Below are positions 34,149 to 51,460 of a stretch of DNA of 64,000 nt, one piece after another. The notes beneath the pieces are model-generated. The model was not told the origin of the DNA. It saw nothing but the letters and a program-made list of their open reading frames with translations, and ran no database searches. Numbering within the stretch: the stretch's first letter is position 1; each line of letters starts with the position of its first letter. The position numbers and the translations under genes were made by a program. The DNA is from Cliona cf. orientalis (Eukaryota > Porifera > Demospongiae > Clionaida > Clionaidae): assembly GCA_963930775.1 (NCBI GenBank), contig OZ005691.1:6755000-6818999 (forward strand), read 5' to 3'.

Positions 34149-36113
34149 ATGTTTTCAAGAATTTTCCTTGTATCTAGGTGCACTGCAAAGAGGGGTAAGT
34201 AGCAAATTTGTAATTATGGAGAACATTTTGACAATGATGATAATAGGGTCTAGTGTATCATGATGCAGGTGTTACACACCAGCCATGGGTATCACATATT
34301 CACATAGCAGCATCCTCATTGGCAGGTCAAACATGGCGATTAAGGTGAGCGAAATACAGTTGCAGGACATGCCTCTCAGAGAATAATTAAGATAATTTAT
34401 TCACCTCTTCCTCCATTCTTACACTGTATATTAAGGGTATTGATAATGTACATTTTATTGTAATTATAGGCATGGGCAGTCTAGGAGTGGAACTGAATAT
34501 GGCCCTCTGACTGATTTACCAGACTGGTCATTTGTAGGTAAGCATCAGTACACATGCCGTATACGTGGACATTTTCGTCAGGAGAAATTTTTCACCAACT
34601 TGACCACCTGCTCCTCATTGGCAAAAATTTTATGATGGTAAATTTGTGTCCTCTGTTAATGATTGCATAGAGGATTCCATGGTGATGTGACCTTTTAGCT
34701 CTGCCCCCTCTTATACTCTGCCCCACCCTCCTTTGTTCGTTCCTCTGACTTATGTACCCTGCTGCCGTGACTTGGAGGGCCCACAGTGGAGTCGCCCAAC
34801 TCCACCCCCGTCCACAGACCTCCAAGTCAACCAACCCTCTCTCCATCTACCTGAGACAAGACAAAGCTTTCATAAAAAGTATAACTACAACAACAGGCAC
34901 GTATGACATATAGAGAGAGCATTGCTACTTGTGAGGAGTTACTGCTAACTTCTTAGATATTCCTGTGAGAAACTCTCGGGGAGTCCTGATGTATAGTTGA
35001 TACACTGAACTTTCCCATCTCCCCAACATCTTGATTACAGAGTCATCAATTCCCTGCTCCACAGCAGTTGTTGCCGCGCCAATGCAAAAGCTGTATCCCA
35101 CATATTCTTTGCTGTTACGACAGAGGATGTCAAGATTTGCTCTCACCAATGATATGAATTGTTCCCTTGTCAAGAACTGACCTTCCTGAAACCGGACGAG
35201 GGGGCCTGGAGACATTCCCCTTACAGCAATGTAGGCTAGCAGGTTCGCTTGCTACCAGGCAAAGTTCATTATCCATCTTGCCCAAATGGACATCGATGCC
35301 ACTGTATTGGGCCGTCTTCATTCTTTTCAGGTGTACCCTGATGACTGTAGGGTTCCTATTGTTGTCCACTGCTACATGTACATCCGATACTGTCAAGTGG
35401 CTATTGGTGTCATATGTCCGTACTGAAGGAGCTGTGATTTCCCCCATTCTGAAGAAACCGAAAAACAGCAAGCTGCCCACAGCATTATGTAATCGGATTC
35501 GCTAGCTCTCACCGACCATAGTGTCCACAACTGTTTTAGAATTGCTGGTGTTATTGGCAAGCGAGTTCTCCCTGGCTCTGGAGACTTCAGTCGTCTGATC
35601 CCTCTCTCCACCAAGGACAGCTTGGGCATAGAGGTCATATCCGGGGTGTTCAGCCCCATCGAAATTTGCAGGTGCCTAATAGCTGATAAGTACTGTTTGA
35701 TAGAGGGGCCAATATGTTGTCAGCCCCTACTATATGTGAGGACTTGAGTTGACAGCAGTATACATCCACGAAGAAAAACAAACATTGAAGTAGGTGAAAA
35801 ATCTCCGCCTCCTTGCTTGAAGCACTGAACACCAGGTGGCATGGGAAGGCACAGAGTGTTCTTCATCTATGAATATTGCAGTGAAGGAGTTAACTCCTAT
35901 AGTGATAGCAGTGGTGTTATGGGGTAAAGAGTGGCAGGGAAAGGTAGTCAATTGTAGGTGTGATAAGCAAGCAGTGGTAGAGCTGCGCACATGGGATATG
36001 TATGTGCTCCAGAAACCACTAGTTTGGTGTAGTAATGACTATTCAACCTGTAGAGATGCATAGAGCCTTGAACCCAGGCTCACTTTTGGGGGAGGCAAGA
36101 AGTGCACTATCAG

Positions 36114-36146
<33 letters not shown>

Positions 36147-36965
36147 ACAATTAGTTGTTATATCGTTACTTTTGATTAAATTACACATATCAAATAATTA
36201 TTGATGTCTGAAGATCATAATGAATGGTTGATAGTTACAGTAGTTGTTACTATACCCAGATGGGACTGAAGCACCACCTAGCAAAGGACAAAAGAAGAGA
36301 AGAAAGAAGCGAGAAGCTATCAGAGTGAGTTTATATAAATTTGGTATTTGCATGAACTGTGAGACCACACCCACTGGGACTTGAACGTATCTGTGATAGT
36401 AGGTGTGGTCTATCTGGCCATATCATGGAAAGAAGTATTGTAGACACCACTACTAAGTAAGAAGTGAAAAAGGCTCATATTATAATAGTATGGCTAAGTG
36501 CAATCACCTACTACCGTAGATCGGGAAATTTTTACCGTTAAAAATTTTTCGCCAGTTGCTTAGGTGGCGAAAATTAAACGCGCGAAATATTTGAGTAATG
36601 TATGACGACCTATACCAAGTTTAGCCAGGCGGCGAAAATTAGACTACACAAAAAATTTACAAGTGAAATATTTTACTGGCGAAAATATCCCGATCTACGG
36701 TATACAGCCTATAATGTGGCTATCACCTGATTATGCTAACTTTTCTCTACCAAGCATACAAGCAGTAGGAATTGATATTTCACCAACCACTCGTGTGTGT
36801 GTTGGGGGGTGGCAGAGCAGAGGATTGGGGAATTGGGCATGCTACGTGCATGTGTATTTGCTCATGCGCCTTAATTCATTTACTTGACAGAGTCGAATGA
36901 TGACATTCATCAAGGAAATGAAGACTGCTAAAACAGACTTAACTGATGAAAACTCTCCGAAATAA
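34149..36965 (+). CDS. MRPL52: Mitochondrial ribosomal protein L52, 5 exons
   Basis: Exons: 34149-34194, 34269-34344, 34470-34537, 36260-36324, 36891-36965, all phases consistent; 109 aa against about 120 in mammals. The N-terminus [15 protein letters not shown] is an amphipathic basic targeting peptide. AGQTWRLR and then [13 protein letters not shown] / [20 protein letters not shown] match the family core (human YGPLTELPDWSY, RPAPPMKGQ). It belongs to the large subunit of the mitochondrial ribosome. Introns 1 and 2 are short, while intron 3 (34538-36259) holds a fossil retroelement and a 33-base C-run, and intron 4 holds a MITE. Confidence 0.93.
34920..36063. mobile_element. Fossil DIRS-like (tyrosine-recombinase) retroelement fragment
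   Basis: Recognisable parts are a tyrosine-recombinase region (minus strand, about 34925-35660) and an RNase H region (around 35650-36060, with stretches on both strands, so the copy is rearranged). No reverse transcriptase, gag-like part or element ends are visible. It is clearly broken in several places and incomplete. The remaining motifs are still easily read, so it is probably of moderate rather than great age. It sits in MRPL52 intron 3. Confidence 0.75.
36114..36146. repeat. Poly-C run, about 33 bases
   Basis: Uninterrupted C homopolymer, the longest in the window, in MRPL52 intron 3. Confidence 0.95.
36513..36702. mobile_element. 190-bp MITE in MRPL52 intron 4
   Basis: Ends TACCGTAGATCGGGAAATTT and AAATATCCCGATCTACGGTA are inverted. 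The interior repeats GGCGAAAATTA. The flanks are TA-like. Confidence 0.85.
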
Positions 36966-37324
36966 TGCAAGTATAATTATTGCTGAAACTACAAGTAAAA
37001 AGCATGTTACCAGTGTCATGTATGGGAAATGAATGGAAAATCTATGATAATATTATTGTTTCTTCTCTCACCTGGCCCTCAATGTTTACATATGTGCATC
37101 ATAAGTAGCCTACCAAACCCATTAGACATGACGCAGATGACATACATAAATGCACCATTCTATGATTTTTCCAAGGTAAAAAAATGTTATTAGTGTTACA
37201 CACTTATAAAATGTATATGCCTGTCAACATTGGTATCACAAACACAGCTATTATCATAGATATTATAGACTACGTAAACGTAGTCTTATAATATCTATGC
37301 TATTATGAAAGCTAGGTTTCAAGT
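36966..37324. terminator. Convergent 3' region MRPL52 / BAIAP3-like, with a strong palindrome
   Basis: At 37256-37301, ATAGATATTATAGACTACG is followed after TAAA by CGTAGTCTTATAATATCTAT, a nearly perfect stem of about 19 bp. It lies 24 bp past the stop codon of the minus-strand gene. A role in 3'-end formation is inference. Confidence 0.45.
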
Positions 37325-40300
37325 TTAGGTTAAGTTAGATAACCACTTGAAGTTGGGTTTACGCAGTTCCATTTTATTTAGTAACTTTCGCTTCAATTTA
37401 CAAAATTCTGTTGCTTCGCTGTCTCCAATTTCCCACCTTGCTTCTAGCTCATTCAGAATTGGAGTCTTGGAAACAGACATGAGTGGAAGTGTTACCTTTT
37501 TTCTTTCAGGAACAGACGTTGATTGTAGTGAGGTTATATGAGCAAGTAGCTTGGGTATGTCATTACAAGCTAGTGCACTGAGACCAATGAGCTCATTTGT
37601 GTCATGCTGAAATACAGCTGCAAGGAGAGTGGCACTTTCATTGCTTAAGTTATCTGAAGTTGTTGGCCTGCAATAATATGTTTAAAATGGGAACATGTAT
37701 GCAATGGAAAAGAACGACTCCCATATTATAATGTGTGACTAACATGAGAAATTCGGTGCTGAAAATTGGATTTATTGTTTGCTTTTGTGGACCTGTTTTA
37801 AATTGCATGTGAGAGCACTTTGGGAACAACTCATCAGGAACAAGAGATAACTCAACCAGAGGATCAGAGAGTCCTGCATGCACACACACAATTGGCATAA
37901 TAGCACATGGATTTTGATACCCTATTAATTTTTACCATTCTTAGAGACTTCTGGTAGGTGTTTTGCTTGAACTACTGCTACTTCAACAGCTTCCTTGTCT
38001 GTGAGATAAGCAACAATCAAATCAATAGTGCCAGCTGGTGCATGGTTAGCCTGCACTGCAGCACTCTGCCTTTCAACCAACTCTACATAGAACATGTTAA
38101 TCAATTCCTTCGTTGGTGTTTGGAGTAACTTCAGTCTCAGTTCCACTGTCTATAATATAGCAACGTGCACAGAATTTATAGGTAACTACTACCACTATGG
38201 TTGCTATATTATATGAAATAATCAAACCTTGCAAACTTCAGTGTCAAGATCCTCTAAACGTACTCCATTTCCATCACAATAAAAAAATCTTTTCAGCTCC
38301 CCAAGAACAAATTGGAATTGGCGATACACATCAGCTGTGCTGCTCTTCCTTGGAATTATTCCTATTTTTTCTTTCATCATGTCAACAATTGATCTCCAAA
38401 GTGGGTGCAAAATGCTGTATAGAATGAAATGTATTACCGGTACTTATGATTGTGTTATCTCCTCAACTTACCCTTGCAGTACTGGGGTAAGTAAGTAGTC
38501 TCCTAGTGTCTGTAGGTTGGCTGTGAGGTAGTCCAAAATTGGTTCAATTATCTGTAAGAAAGTGCGATGAATTATTCATGTTGGCTTTTATGGTCTGTGT
38601 ACCTCTTCATCTGTTAATTTTTCTGCCTTGTTTGGATTGAAATGGAATACATTCAGTGCAAAGTGAGGTACCAGCTAAAGTGATTGAAGCAGGATCATAG
38701 TAATTATTACAAAAGCTATTTCTGTATACCTCTGTTCCACTTCTAAGTCTGGAGCTCCCTGATACTGGGATAAGAACATCAAAGAAGTGACGCACATCCG
38801 TTGATAACTAAAATTGTTAGTAAGGCGTAGTGAGTTACTCCACCCAGAATAGTGATAGTAACATACCTTCTGAGCAATTAAGTCGAGGAAGTAAGATATT
38901 TTGTTGCTAATATCCTCATCATTGCTGATCATCAAATTGTCAACCAGCTGTCTAGCCTACAGTTGATCACCGCAAGTTAACTGATCCACCTTCCACACAA
39001 TATCATTGCTAGCTTACCCGTTCACCAATGCCTTCCTCTTTTTCAAGCCACTCATAATACTTTTCAAGTTCCATACTTGTTGGCATGTTGATCAGTGCCT
39101 TTCTGACATGGTACATGTTATTTAGCCCGATGCATAGCTATAAAATTAATATTATGGTAAGTAATTAGCACTTAATAATTGAAAATTCATCTGCTATCTA
39201 CCTTTTCGTGTACTCGGAATCTTCCATTTTCATCATATATTATTGAAGTATCATGTAATAAGAACTTGTATAGTTCATCTACATAGTACAGAGCAAGTTC
39301 TGATATACTCTAAATGTAAGGAGAAAGGTTGGTCAAAAGTGATCCAAGTATTGTACAATATCATGTATTACACACACCACGTGTGCCACACAATATTACC
39401 TACCTCGATTATTGTACAGAGGTAGCCATAAGCCTCTGCAGCTACAGGCCATTCCAGATTCTTCCAAAATGTTCCAATTTGCAATATGAAGTATGATGCA
39501 TCCACAGCTGATGATGAAAACCTTGCTTGATTCTCCATCTGCACCTCTTCAGGCTATTATTCATTTTTACAATACAATGTATCATGGAGGATTATAGCAC
39601 CACGGAGTTGAGGAGCATGCTTATACGAACACACCTTGTCCTTCTCAATGGCAAGTTCAATTCTCTCTCTGCCTTTCTTTAAAGCAGTATCAATCCAACT
39701 CACAGCCATGCTACTGAACCACAAATGATAACTGAGCACACGCAATCCATTGCGCTCCCTATACTCAATAATAGTTATTGTAGGCTGTCATTCATTGCAT
39801 TGCTATAATACCGTTCAGTCAATTGCATGCTTTCTGTCAGTTTGGCCATATCCTTGAATATCACGTAGAGTTCGTACATTATTGGGTCCTTTTCCTTTGA
39901 CCGTAGTTCTAGACGTGATATTATCTCACCAAAAAGCTGAAAATTTTTAAAGTTAAATACCACTTGCCTCCTTATTATTTACTCTTGCCGGTACTCACTA
40001 ATTTATCTAACTCCAGATAAAAGGCGGTGTAATAATCAATTCCAATCCTGCATGATCAAATCAACAATGGCTGAAGTAGCACCCACTGTTAAACCCCATC
40101 ACTGATAACTTGACTTACTCAGCAAAAATAGGGTTTAAATATTTCTGAACTCTTGTGCAGTTTCGTAAACAATGCAGACACAGACCACGAATGGCCACTA
40201 ATTCCATTCCAGACTGCGGATAATGAGCACACCATCACAGCAGAAACTGACTACACACTGATAACCTACACCAGCAGATACGGTCCCATCTCCAATCACA

Positions 40301-43300
40301 TGTTTTGACAAATCAAGAAACCACCTTGGAACCGAAACCTGTTGAAGAAATCCAGGCCCCAGTAAATTACATCTTTCCATAGCTATATCAGTATTATACC
40401 TCAATTGCTCAGTCCCATTGAGCACAAGACTTCAATAATACCTTACCTGTATGGTCAATATTAGTGCACTTTTCAGATCTCTATTCTCTACACTGAGGCG
40501 TTCCACCACTTCAGAAAAGGAGTAGATTGTTTGCAGTGTACTAAAAACAAATAAGTGAACTTAAATGTGCTGCGTACTACATAACATGCAAACATACTGT
40601 ATCATGTGTTTGATTTGAAGCAAATCATCAGCTGACTTCAAATTGAATACTGTCAGATGGTTTTGCATGTCGGTCAGCATGGAAGTCACGAGCTCTTGCA
40701 TATCAAATATTACCTGCTTCACCTGCATTATTAAAATTAATACAGTATATACATGTACAAGATAGCTACAATCCAGCATACATACCCACAAAGGTTTTGA
40801 CTGGCTATCATCAGATGACTTGGAGTAATTCTCTTTAATGGTCTTCATTATATCCTTTAGAGCTACAAAACTAACGCCATACTGTTTGTGGTACTCAACT
40901 AGGACTGAAAATTGCCTGAGTAGTGATAAGAGTGTCTATACATAGTGAGCTGTGATCAATGATACTTACACGCAGGCTTGTCGTAGTTCACTGAGCTTAG
41001 TCAGTGAAGCATGTTCTGTGATCAGACTCTTGGCTTCATTGCACAGTTGCACGTCCCATCTTCGATAGTATTTCTCTCTATCCTATGTTGAAATACTAAT
41101 GTAAAAAAACTAACAGAATAATAATAGAGCTCACAGCTTTGGCATCATGATCAACAAGCATTTTGAATAATAATTTGTGGCTTCTGTGTGCAACATCTGG
41201 AGGAGTACTGTCTTCAAGTCCAAGAACATTTAGGTGTAGCTTAACCTGGCCACGCTGATGCTTTCCTGAGTGTGAGTATAAAGCTAACGTCTTCTCTTCT
41301 CCTCCAACTGGCACGGTCCGCAGCAAGTAAAAACTCCTTCCTATAAAATTCTTGGCCTTTTTATCATAACTAGAATACACAAATCTTAGTGATTAAGGTA
41401 CAAATTTCTAATGCTGAGAACATGACACACAATTTCCTGGATGTCTTGATTGATTTGTCATCAGACCTACATTTAGGTTAGTGATGATTCTCTATAGTAA
41501 TTACATAAGTACTGTGCTACTTACCATACTTCTACAACAAGCAGTTCTTCCGAAACATCTTGCAATGGTCTGCAATAAAAATTGCTGATATACAAAGGAT
41601 TTTGATCCGTGTATAGCCCTCACAATTTGAAGCTCTCCTTCCATATGGGTGAGCTGGTGTTCTGCTTTGTAGAAGAGAAAAATATGTTGTCAACGAGGCC
41701 CTTCTCCAGCCAGACTTTCATATTGTCATGCAGCACTAGAGGATTTCTTTGATTGCGGCTGTGCAGAATAGTTAAGATGCATATTGGGTTGACTGCCGTA
41801 CGACCTTCAAGTGATAAATATAAAGATCAAACCAATGATCAGGATGTACCGGTACTTTTACCTTTACTGTCCTTCAGCTGAAGAGTATGGGCAGAATTGA
41901 CTACAACAAAATACATGATGCCAATGCAAAAATACATGTAGTGCATTATTTGCATTAAGCCAGTAATTATCCTACCTCTACAATGAAGCCTCAGATCACA
42001 ACTCTGCATTATTACATAAAATTAATGTTCATACATTAACATATTATTATAGTGGACATGCTATTGTATGTCTTACAAATGTATCAAGCACCTGTTTTTG
42101 TGTGGCTTTCTGGTACACCTTTTGAAACTTTTCATCATCAAATGTAAATACCTATAGATATTGATTCAACCAGTAGATCTCAAATATACAAAATTTTGCA
42201 TTGGAATGCTACATGTAATGCTATTTATCTGTACACATTTTTATCACAATACTGCTCACCTGCTTGACATAGGACACCATCTCTGGATGCTGTTCAAAGG
42301 AATATCCACTTAGTGACAATCCAGCAAGTGCAACTAGGCTAGTATCTTCCACCTAAAATAATAACATCTAAACACTAGTCCTGAGATATACAAATAATTA
42401 CAAATTTAAAAAAAGGCACCACTTGATGCATGCCTCAGACACTTACCTCACTTGCATCTACTAGTGACATATCCAAAAACGGTGTATCATATTGTTTCTC
42501 ACTATTCCTTTTTTGTGTGTTATTTTGGTCGGATGAAGACACCTCATCCTATGAAATACCCATCCATCGAGTAGATCATGGGGGAAAGAAAGGGTCCGAT
42601 AATTTTACTGACAGAAACTGTCCCCAAAATTTTTATATCTAGCTCACACAACTGTAGTCACTAACAGGCCTGTAGCCAGACTCATTGAAAGGAGCACAAT
42701 AAACTACTCAGGTAGACACATTATGTGCATTCAGAGTTAATTTTCTTCATGCTATCATACTAATATGTGGCCCAGGCAATAAACATTCATGCAGTTGGTA
42801 TCAGAACATAGATTCTAAGAAGAGCTCATCAGTTTGCAGGCAGGTTGTCAATTTCAGTCTGAAATGCATGTGCATGCCACTCCACCTACGGGCCTGACCA
42901 AGCCTAGCAATTATGGATCATCCTTACGTGTGCATACCTCATGATCATCCAGTGATACCACACCCTCATCCAGGGATACAGACACAGTCAAGTTACTGTA
43001 TTGATAGATGAAGATCTAGAGTGACAGTCTACACAAATTTAATTATTATGAACATTCTTATGGCTGCTATATTTATCGCTCTTACACAACCAAAATTAAT
43101 TATAGCAACCGCATAAGTCCTAGTGCAGCATGCCCGGCACACTGAAGTTGCCCACCTGAGAGAGATTTCTCCCTGCTCATCGTCCTGGGTTTCGGGGAGC
43201 TCTTGACGCCTTCCTGGATTCCCTGAGGAGACACTATATCTACCTCGAAGAGCATTAACTGGTAGTGATAGTTTCTTCTTCAAACTAAGTTGACTTTTTC

Positions 43301-43328
43301 TTGGCTTATGTGCTAAAGACGCGGCCAT
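37325..43328 (-). CDS. Munc13-family protein (BAIAP3/UNC13D-like), 31 exons, 1182 aa
   Basis: Exons: 43328-43156, 42995-42938, 42548-42447, 42352-42260, 42151-42077, 42003-41976, 41900-41862, 41804-41624, 41569-41525, 41466-41431, 41369-41135, 41082-40970, 40915-40786, 40722-40598, 40540-40447, 40338-40282, 40213-40119, 40047-39999, 39936-39812, 39758-39635, 39553-39404, 39309-39202, 39137-39018, 38956-38867, 38807-38730, 38674-38603, 38551-38472, 38414-38228, 38149-37936, 37873-37744, 37667-37325. Phases close. An acidic N-terminus precedes a first C2 domain (about 190-355; VSEELLVVEVW, NFIGRSFYLLR). A MUN helical region follows (about 356-955; MELVAIRGLCLHCLRNCTRV, FILQIGTFWKNLEWPVAAEA). 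A second C2 domain is at about 993-1150 (GLSDPLVELSLVPDELFP). Such proteins prime vesicles for SNARE-driven secretion. Two C2s flanking MUN and the length fit BAIAP3/UNC13D rather than classical Unc13, which has C1 and three C2s. Start chosen at MAASLAHKPRKSQ, the first Met upstream of a clean splice chain. Confidence 0.9.
42663..42900. mobile_element. MITE with AGGCCTGTAGCCAGA ends
   Basis: The left end AACAGGCCTGTAGCCAGACT is mirrored at 'cctacgggcctgacc'. It is related to the better copy at 50598-50892. It lies in intron 2 of the Munc13-like gene. Confidence 0.6.
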
Positions 43329-43462
43329 ACCTGATCTGCCTGTATTGAGTCACGCCCATCGACCCTGGATGCCCAAATTAGGATTTAGGTGCTGATAACT
43401 ACGTATACTGAGCTAACTGCGCAGGAGCTATTTAAATTCGAGACTGATTCTTCTCGATAGAG
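43329..43462. promoter_or_regulatory. Divergent promoter Munc13-like / WDR25
   Basis: 134 bp between the two start codons, with CACGCCCATCG at 43352 and no TATA box at a fixed distance. Shared bidirectional promoter inferred from spacing. Confidence 0.6.
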
Positions 43463-44704
43463 ATGGAAGCTTTGACGGCATACAACTCTGATAGCAGTGA
43501 CACTGTTAATGACAGTGATGCTGAGCCAACTACAGAATCAGAGGCACACTCAATGAAATTGCCCAATGACGGTGTGGACAGAAGAATACCTGTGTCAGTG
43601 AAGAGGAAACGATTCACTGGATATGTATCCAAGCGTAAATCAGTACGACTTGAGAATACAGTGCAAGATGAATTAATAAGTGTATTATCGACCTCATCTA
43701 GGGATACTTCTGTGTATTGGCTTTCATCTCAATCTACCAAGCAGTTTCATGATGCTCGACAGCGTCATTGTATGGTTCCTAAAAGCACCCCCTGCTTGAC
43801 CTTCACCCAGCACACAAAACCTGTTTTAGGACTGCATTGGCATCCCTCTGATGAACGACTACTTCTATCTTGCTCACTTGATGGGACTGTTCGATTATGG
43901 GATATTTTATGGCAAAAGGTGTGTGTTGCTACTTACAAAATGCAAGGGGTGCCAATGAAAAAGATTTTGTGGACAAAAAATACTACAATGGTTAGTGCAG
44001 GTTATGACAGTTGTGCTTTTTACACTGACGTGGAATCTGGTAGAGTTCTGTCAAAGTTGAAACACAACAGTCATGTGACTGCACTAGCAGTTCACCCTGA
44101 AAATACAAACATTTTGCTCACTGGTAATTCTAAAAGTGAACTCCACAGATGGGATTTGCGTTGTTCTAAACAAGTAACTGAATATAGAGGAGCCGGAGGA
44201 GCTATTCTTGATATTCTCTTCTTAAAAGATGGTGACCAATTTGTTGCATCTTCAGATATAGAAAGAAGAAGTGGTTACAGTCAGTCAGTGAATGTATGGG
44301 ATTGTCATTCTGGTGTTGTGCTGGCTAGTCAGCTTTATTTTGAACCTTACTCCTGTCCTTTCTTGAGACTACATCCTGTAGACTCGGTATTTCTTGCTCA
44401 ATCCAATGCAAACTACCTGACTGTATTCTCTAGCAAAAAACCCTACAAAATGAACAAATTCAAGCGTTTTGAAGGACATTCCTTAGATGGCTATAGTGCT
44501 GGATTTGATATAAGTAACGATGGTAGTATCATCTGCTCAGCAAATGCAACTGGGTCAATTGTACTCTATGACTATTTCTCGACACAACTTATAAAATCCA
44601 TACCACTGGCAACATCAAGCACACTGAGTGTAGACTGGCACCCCAAGTTACCTTCAAGTGTAGCTGTGTCAAGCTGGGATGGTCACATCTTTTATCTGCA
44701 ATGA
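43463..44704 (+). CDS. WDR25: WD repeat protein 25, single exon, 413 aa
   Basis: One uninterrupted frame starting MEALTAYNSDSSDTVNDSDA, with an acidic Ser-rich N-terminus (1-50) and a basic stretch (KRKRFTGYVSKRKSVR). A WD40 propeller runs from about residue 110 to the end. Diagnostic pieces: VLGLHWHPSDERLLLSCSLD, GTVRLWD, FEGHSLDGYSAGFDISNDGS and a C-terminal VDWHPKLPSSVAVSSWDG, which follow the order of animal WDR25 (related to the splicing factor PRP17). Human WDR25 is longer (about 544 aa), mainly at the N-terminus. Lack of introns is striking next to 20-31-exon neighbours; a retroposed origin or secondary intron loss are both possible. Function of the family is poorly defined; splicing-associated is plausible. 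Confidence 0.9.
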   Translation: MEALTAYNSDSSDTVNDSDAEPTTESEAHSMKLPNDGVDRRIPVSVKRKRFTGYVSKRKSVRLENTVQDELISVLSTSSRDTSVYWLSSQSTKQFHDARQRHCMVPKSTPCLTFTQHTKPVLGLHWHPSDERLLLSCSLDGTVRLWDILWQKVCVATYKMQGVPMKKILWTKNTTMVSAGYDSCAFYTDVESGRVLSKLKHNSHVTALAVHPENTNILLTGNSKSELHRWDLRCSKQVTEYRGAGGAILDILFLKDGDQFVASSDIERRSGYSQSVNVWDCHSGVVLASQLYFEPYSCPFLRLHPVDSVFLAQSNANYLTVFSSKKPYKMNKFKRFEGHSLDGYSAGFDISNDGSIICSANATGSIVLYDYFSTQLIKSIPLATSSTLSVDWHPKLPSSVAVSSWDGHIFYLQ

Positions 44705-44866
44705 ATACATGTATGTCTACCCAAATTCAATGTCCATGGATGATGATAAAAAATATTTCAATTTCAAGATATTCAATCCGGGTCCTACTATATACATAGC
44801 TGTTCTAATGGTCTACAGTTGTCACTCTACTAGTATAATACTCGAGTTCAGCAGTTATTCATTCGA

Positions 44867-51135
<6,269 letters not shown>

Positions 51136-51460
51136 TGTAATCGGTAGACTACTGACTATCCCCTTCAGAATTCAGGGCTCTGCTTCTGTGTGGCTCCGCT
51201 CAGTACTGATACAACTTCCTTCTCCGGCTCCAGGAAGTCAGGGCGGGGATCTAGTACGCGCACGCTAGCGAGCGCGCTAGCGCTATACGTGCACGCGCAC
51301 GCCCACTGGCGCACGGCCGCGTCAGGGTACAAGGTACGGCCGCACAAAATAACTGAACATGACATGACGAGCATTATGAAATTTTGAAAAGGGTAGTGCA
51401 GTGGGACGTGACCAGGTCGAGGTATAAACTTGCTCGTATTAAGACTTGATAATAATTATT
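51136..51460. promoter_or_regulatory. Divergent promoter GPI / SNRNP27
   Basis: 325 bp between start codons. It has a CpG-rich core (about 51236-51345) with CGCTAGCGAGCGCGCTAGCG and CACGCGCACGCCCAC, against AT-rich flanks. Confidence 0.6.

Noticed and set aside
40216-40281. Longer version of Munc13-like exon 16
   Set aside because: Extending past 40282 reads into a stop; the donor at 40281 restores the frame to the conserved next exon.
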